Source: Arenicola marina
Taxonomy: Eukaryota; Annelida; Polychaeta; Arenicolidae
Assembly (NCBI GenBank): GCA_964019135.1
Contig: OZ025248.1
Span: 31,365,670 to 31,429,669 of the forward strand
Direction: 5' to 3'
Length of the DNA stretch: 64,000 bases
The position numbers and the translations under genes were made by a program. The notes below the pieces were generated by a model. It was given only the letters and a program-made list of their open reading frames with translations. It was not told where the DNA came from and searched no databases. Below are positions 60,201 through 64,000 of this stretch, piece by piece (within the stretch, counting starts at the first letter, position 1; each line of letters opens with the position of its first letter).

Positions 60201-63200
60201 ACCGCCCATTCCGGGACCGCCCCTGCCAGGTTTAGGCTTGCACGGCTTGGGTGGCGGCGGGGGCATCGTGGTACATGCGTATTTGTTGGGGTCATCCTCT
60301 GTGCACATGGGGGTCATGTGTTCTGCAACAGAAACACTTCCATATATATATATACTCCTTACGTGATCGAACCCGCTCAGCGTCGCCTCAGTACGCCGGT
60401 AATAAATGGGTGGGAGCTAGAACCTGGGATCGGTGCCAGATGTGCTAGTTTTTGACATCGCTCAGTCCACCATAGAATGAAACATATTTCTGGAGTCCGT
60501 GGCATTGACTGGCAACAAACATTACACTGGTTTTAAAAGCAACTCCAAGTGATACTTATTCCAATGAAGCGAATAAATTACAAAATTATACAAAAAAGGT
60601 TTTTTTAATTAAAGTGAATTAAATTGCTTGCTTTATTGTGGTGAATCGTACTCAATAGACAGTTGTTGGTATCATATATATACAGAAAAGAGAGAAGACT
60701 GGAGGGGGGGGGGGGTTACTCCAGGAGAAATGGCTCCTCTCTACATGGATTGTTCCTATTATCGCCGTATGATCTACACTCTGCCCACCTTTGGAGTTGG
60801 TGCAGTGGATGACGGCGTCCTTGCTGTGGGTACAGTCGTGCACGCCAAGCTCGTTATGACAACAATCCATCACGCTCTTCGACCCCGGCTTGCACATCAC
60901 TCCGTCCAACCATATAGCTCCGGAACCAAAGCCAATTAATTCCTCCTCAGTGTTGTTGATGAATCGTACGGCGGTCCTGTGAAAGTCAGGGCCAGAGAGG
61001 GGGGAAACATGTTAGTAAAGTGAAGCAGGCTAAAGAATTGGGGTAAGAAACCGTCCAGGGGGCAACGAAATGGGGTTGGATAACTCTCGCCCAAGATGAG
61101 AGTAAGATGAGAGACATTTTAATTGTGGAAGATACATTTCGTTACGGTGTTACAGCGGCTGCTTTTTCTGTTGGAACCAATTTAAATCTATTGAATAAAA
61201 ATCTTAAGATCCTTTAGTATAAATAAATGCTTTAGTATAAATAAATAATGCGCGTTAAATTAATTGGTATGTGGCTAAACACACCATATTAATGCATCTC
61301 GTGTGGCAAAACGTGGTTTTACTGCGTATTACGTCATCAATAATGATAAATAACTGCAATGTTTTGCCTTTTAAAAGAAATATAAATACGATAAGGCATA
61401 CATGTCCTAACATGATCCACTGATTGGACCAGGAAATGTTACCGGTAACTTTACAGACATTGTATCATATGGGTATTGCATGTCTAGCTCAAATGTTACA
61501 GTAATAGTTATGAGGAAATCCCGCTGGGATGTCATTGGCCTAATTGTGTCACTGGGCGCATCACGGATGTCCAGAGAGGACAACAACAAAAAACAAGATT
61601 TATAATTGACCAATTATAATCAGTAATCCATAGCCTAGCAAATCGCATCCCTTTAGCAGCGTTGGCGTCGGTGTCGAAAGCGGACGGGCATGACAGGTGA
61701 CGATAATTGGAAGAATCGCGTCTCACAAGACCACCTAGCGGAGAAGGGGTTAACTAATGACTGACCGGAAGCCGAGCGCTTTGCAGAAGAGCTTGGCAAC
61801 GCCCCAGTGGAAGTGGTCGTTGCAGACTGTTCCCCACTCATCGCGAACCAGCACCTCTATGCGGCCGATGGTGTCATTGGGTCCCCCCGCCAGACGGATA
61901 TCCATGACCTCTGTAACAGACACATCGAGGCAACTGAACGTCACACGACGTTACTAATAATACGACATTAAATCGTAAAATTAATAATACGACATTAAAT
62001 CATAAAATGAATAATACGACATTAAATAATAAAATTAATTATACGACATTAAATAAAAGAATTAATAATACGACATTAAATAATAAAATTAATAATACAA
62101 AATAAAAATACCAAAAGACCTGGCTATACAAATATTCAAACAATATAAATCAATTATTATATAATTAAAATCAATACAATGATTACAATATTACGTATCG
62201 GTTACTTTGCGTCTATTGGGGTGGCTTATATTAATATTTAGGTCCTTGAATCAGGTGATAGACTCAGAACAGTTGTATGTACCTGTCTTCGGCATACGAC
62301 GGGGTTCGTGCGGACATGGCACACACCATGGCTTAGACGGCATATGGTCCCAGGAGTAGGGTGTGCCCGGCTTGGGTTTGGGCATGCAGGGCATAGCTCC
62401 CTTACCACCCATTCCTTGATTTCCCATGCCACCCATTCCTTGCTGTCCCATTCCTCCCATTCCTTGCTGTCCCATTCCTCCCATTCCTTGCTGTCCCATT
62501 CCTCCCATTCCTTGCTGTCCCATTCCTCCCATTCCTTGCTGTCCCATTCCTCCCATTCCTTGCTGTCCCATTCCTCCCATTCCTTGCTGTCCCATTCCTC
62601 CCATTCCTTGCTGTCCCATTCCTCCCATTCCTTGCTGTCCCATTCCTCCCTTTCCCATGTCATCCTCACAATATTCATCATACTCTATTTCCATGGGTTC
62701 GGAACCGTGACAAGGTGCGCACCACATATCAGCCATATCACCATCCATATCTCCACCCATGGCTCCTCCCTGGGGACCGTCCATACCTTCCTGGTAGGCT
62801 GGCGCACAGGGCGGTGGTGGGGGTGGCGGAGGGGGCGCGCAAGGCCGACACCAGAGAGCTCCGAACTCGTCGGTGGACCCTGCCGGCGGCTCTGGCGCCT
62901 CGTCACCCTCCTCATACTCGTCGTCATGGTGAGGGCACTTGGGACACCAGAACTTGGGGTCAGCCATCTCCTCATCATCACCTTCATTCTCTTGGGGCAT
63001 AGGGGGTCGCTCTGTCGGCTGGGGAGCCATACAGGCGGGGCACCAACCCCACTCGCCCATATCGTCCTTATCGTCCTTATCGTCCTTATCCCCCTTCCCC
63101 TTTCCTCCCATGTCACCTCCCATGCCACCTTTTCCTTCCATATAGTCTCCATCCCCACTTCCACTTCCTCCCATTTCATCCATGCCATCCATTCCGTCCC

Positions 63201-63776
63201 CACCCATTTCCGTGGCGTTACAAGGAGGACACCAGCCGCGGAGCCGGGGCCGGGGTGGAGGGGGCGCGGGGTAATGACCCATTCCATTTCCACCCATTGG
63301 GTAGCCGCCCATTCCATTTCCTCCCATGGGATAGCCGCCCATTCCATTTCCTCCCGTGGGATAGCCGCCCATTCCATTTCCTCCCGTGGGATAGCCGCCC
63401 ATTCCATTTCCTCCCGTGGGATAGCCGCCCATTCCATTTCCTCCCGTGGGATAGCCGCCCATTCCATTTCCTCCCGTGGGATAGCCGCCCATTCCATTTC
63501 CTCCCGTGGGATAGCCGCCCATTCCATTTCCTCCCGTGGGATAGCCGCCCATTCCATTTCCTCCCGTGGGATAGCCGCCCATTCCATTTCCTCCCGTGGG
63601 ATAGCCGCCCATTCCATTTCCTCCCGTGGGATAGCCGCCCATTCCATTTCCTCCCGTGGGATAGCCGCCCTTTCCATTTCCTCCCGTGGGATAGCCGCCC
63701 TTTCCATTTCCTCCCGTGGGATAGCCGCCCATTCCATTTCCTCCCATGCTCTGATCACACGTCGGCATGTTGTTTC
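57227..63776 (-). CDS. Gly/Met-rich repeat, SRCR and MAM domain protein (3' part)
   Basis: Seven minus-strand exons: 63776-62283, 61910-61766, 60976-60789, 60322-59474, 58388-58242, 57719-57540 and 57375-57227. They join in frame to 1049 residues plus stop. All introns are phase 1 except the phase 2 one inside the SRCR domain. Exon 1 encodes about 16 copies of GGNGMGGYPT, an acidic and Pro-rich region with six WCxxC motifs (WCPPC, WCPAC, WCPKC, WCRPC, WCAPC, WCVPC), and about ten GMGQQGMG repeats. Exons 2-3 encode one SRCR domain (GRIEVLVRDEWGTVCNDHF, then VMCKPG, DCC, HDC, IHC; six Cys). Exon 4 encodes GPGMG, GNYGMGGM and PAPGPG repeats. Exons 5-7 encode one MAM domain (CDFSTDMCGA to DGDIAIDDVEFFTGSCD). 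Such domains are extracellular, so a secreted matrix, mucus or defence protein is likely. The 5' end and signal peptide lie beyond the window. Confidence 0.88.
58636..59365. repeat. Three related minisatellites in the intron before the MAM exons
   Basis: 22-bp TGTGTAGCATCTGTATAAGG units (about 58640-58985) pass into 22-bp TGTATAAAGTATGTGTAAGG units (58986-59164), then into 11-bp TCTGTATCACG units (about 59160-59360). All contain CTGTAT, so they probably grew from one 11-bp ancestor. Confidence 0.93.
59474..60240 (-). repeat. Coding tandem repeats in exon 4 of the SRCR-MAM gene
   Basis: 15-bp units encode GPGMG (60050-60225), 24-bp units encode GNYGMGGM or GNNGMGGM (59770-59990), and 18-bp units encode PAPGPG (about 59520-59680). 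Lengths are all multiples of three, which keeps the frame. Confidence 0.9.
61945..62105. repeat. AT-rich tandem repeat in the SRCR-MAM gene intron
   Basis: About five copies of a roughly 28-bp unit containing AATAATACGACATTAAAT. Confidence 0.85.
62405..63755 (-). repeat. Coding tandem repeats in the first visible exon of the SRCR-MAM gene
   Basis: A 30-bp array (63290-63750) encodes GGNGMGGYPT and a 24-bp array (62410-62650) encodes GMGQQGMG. The 30-bp copies are nearly identical at the DNA level, suggesting recent homogenisation. Both strands look open here, but only the minus strand splices into the SRCR and MAM exons. Confidence 0.92.
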
Positions 63777-64000
63777 CTGAAATAAGAGAATAAAAATATT
63801 ATCACTAATTATTATCAGAAATAACTGACTTACCTTATTATTATAATTATTACTATTATACTTAATACTAACATAATTATTATAATTATTATAATTATTA
63901 GTATAAGATTATTATAATTAATATTATAATAATTATTATTATTATAATAATTATTATTATACTTATTGTTATATTTATGGTTATAATTATTATTATTATT
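63777..64000. repeat. AT-rich intron with ATT microsatellite
   Basis: Intron sequence 5' of the last visible exon on the minus strand: an acceptor with TTCTCTTATTTCAG ends at 63777, and ATT/ATAATT simple repeats run to the window edge. Confidence 0.8.

Noticed and set aside
59464-60455. Plus-strand Pro/Gly and PFRDR repeat frames
   Set aside because: Opposite-strand shadows of exon 4 of the SRCR-MAM gene.
62308-63785. Plus-strand frames of 490 and 176 codons
   Set aside because: Shadows of the Gly/Met-rich coding repeats; only the minus strand splices in phase into SRCR and MAM exons.

Overview
This 64 kb window looks like animal nuclear DNA, most probably from a marine invertebrate deuterostome. 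Spliced genes have GT-AG introns whose phases I could check, there are two eukaryotic tRNA genes, and minisatellites and short DNA transposons are dense. My best guess is amphioxus (Branchiostoma). The main reason is a minisatellite that contains a splice junction, a type I recall being described in amphioxus as a 'mirage' minisatellite. This guess is an inference; no ribosomal or mitochondrial marker is present.

Layout. 0.6-6.7 kb (+): an almost intronless gene of about 2000 codons joining a Mab-21/cGAS-like nucleotidyltransferase domain, with its catalytic acids present, to a very long helical repeat (TPR-like) tail. 8.75 and 9.5 kb: tRNA-Lys(CTT) on + and tRNA-Thr(TGT) on -. 10.2-12.1 kb (+): a three-exon BTB-domain gene (384 aa). 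15.5-38.4 kb (+): three four-exon 'rolling stone'-like membrane protein genes (A, B, C; 296, 287 and 294 aa) with identical intron phases, plus an exon-4 pseudogene fragment at 19.56 kb. B and C are recent duplicates, and each is preceded by an array of the same 29-bp minisatellite (about 36 and 120 copies). 39.7-52.5 kb (-): a four-exon universal stress protein gene (162 aa). Its first intron holds about 64 tandem copies of a 54-bp unit made of the intron 3' end plus the first 38 nt of exon 2. 57.2-63.8 kb (-): the 3' part of a large extracellular-type gene with Gly/Met-rich repeats, six WCxxC motifs, an SRCR domain and a C-terminal MAM domain.

Mobile and repetitive DNA fills most of the rest. 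It includes a 1.36-kb terminal-inverted-repeat element carrying a THAP exon, a TTAA-flanked MITE, a hAT-like MITE family, two long-hairpin elements with unrelated arms but the same 29-nt central sequence, and many minisatellites. The longest open frames on the minus strand (up to 1087 codons at 30.7-34.2 kb) come from the stop-free 29-bp array and are not genes. The protein-coding genes have no obvious shared pathway. The Mab-21/cGAS-like protein could belong to innate immunity, the SRCR-MAM protein to the extracellular matrix or defence, and the rolling-stone proteins are probably membrane proteins expanded by local duplication.
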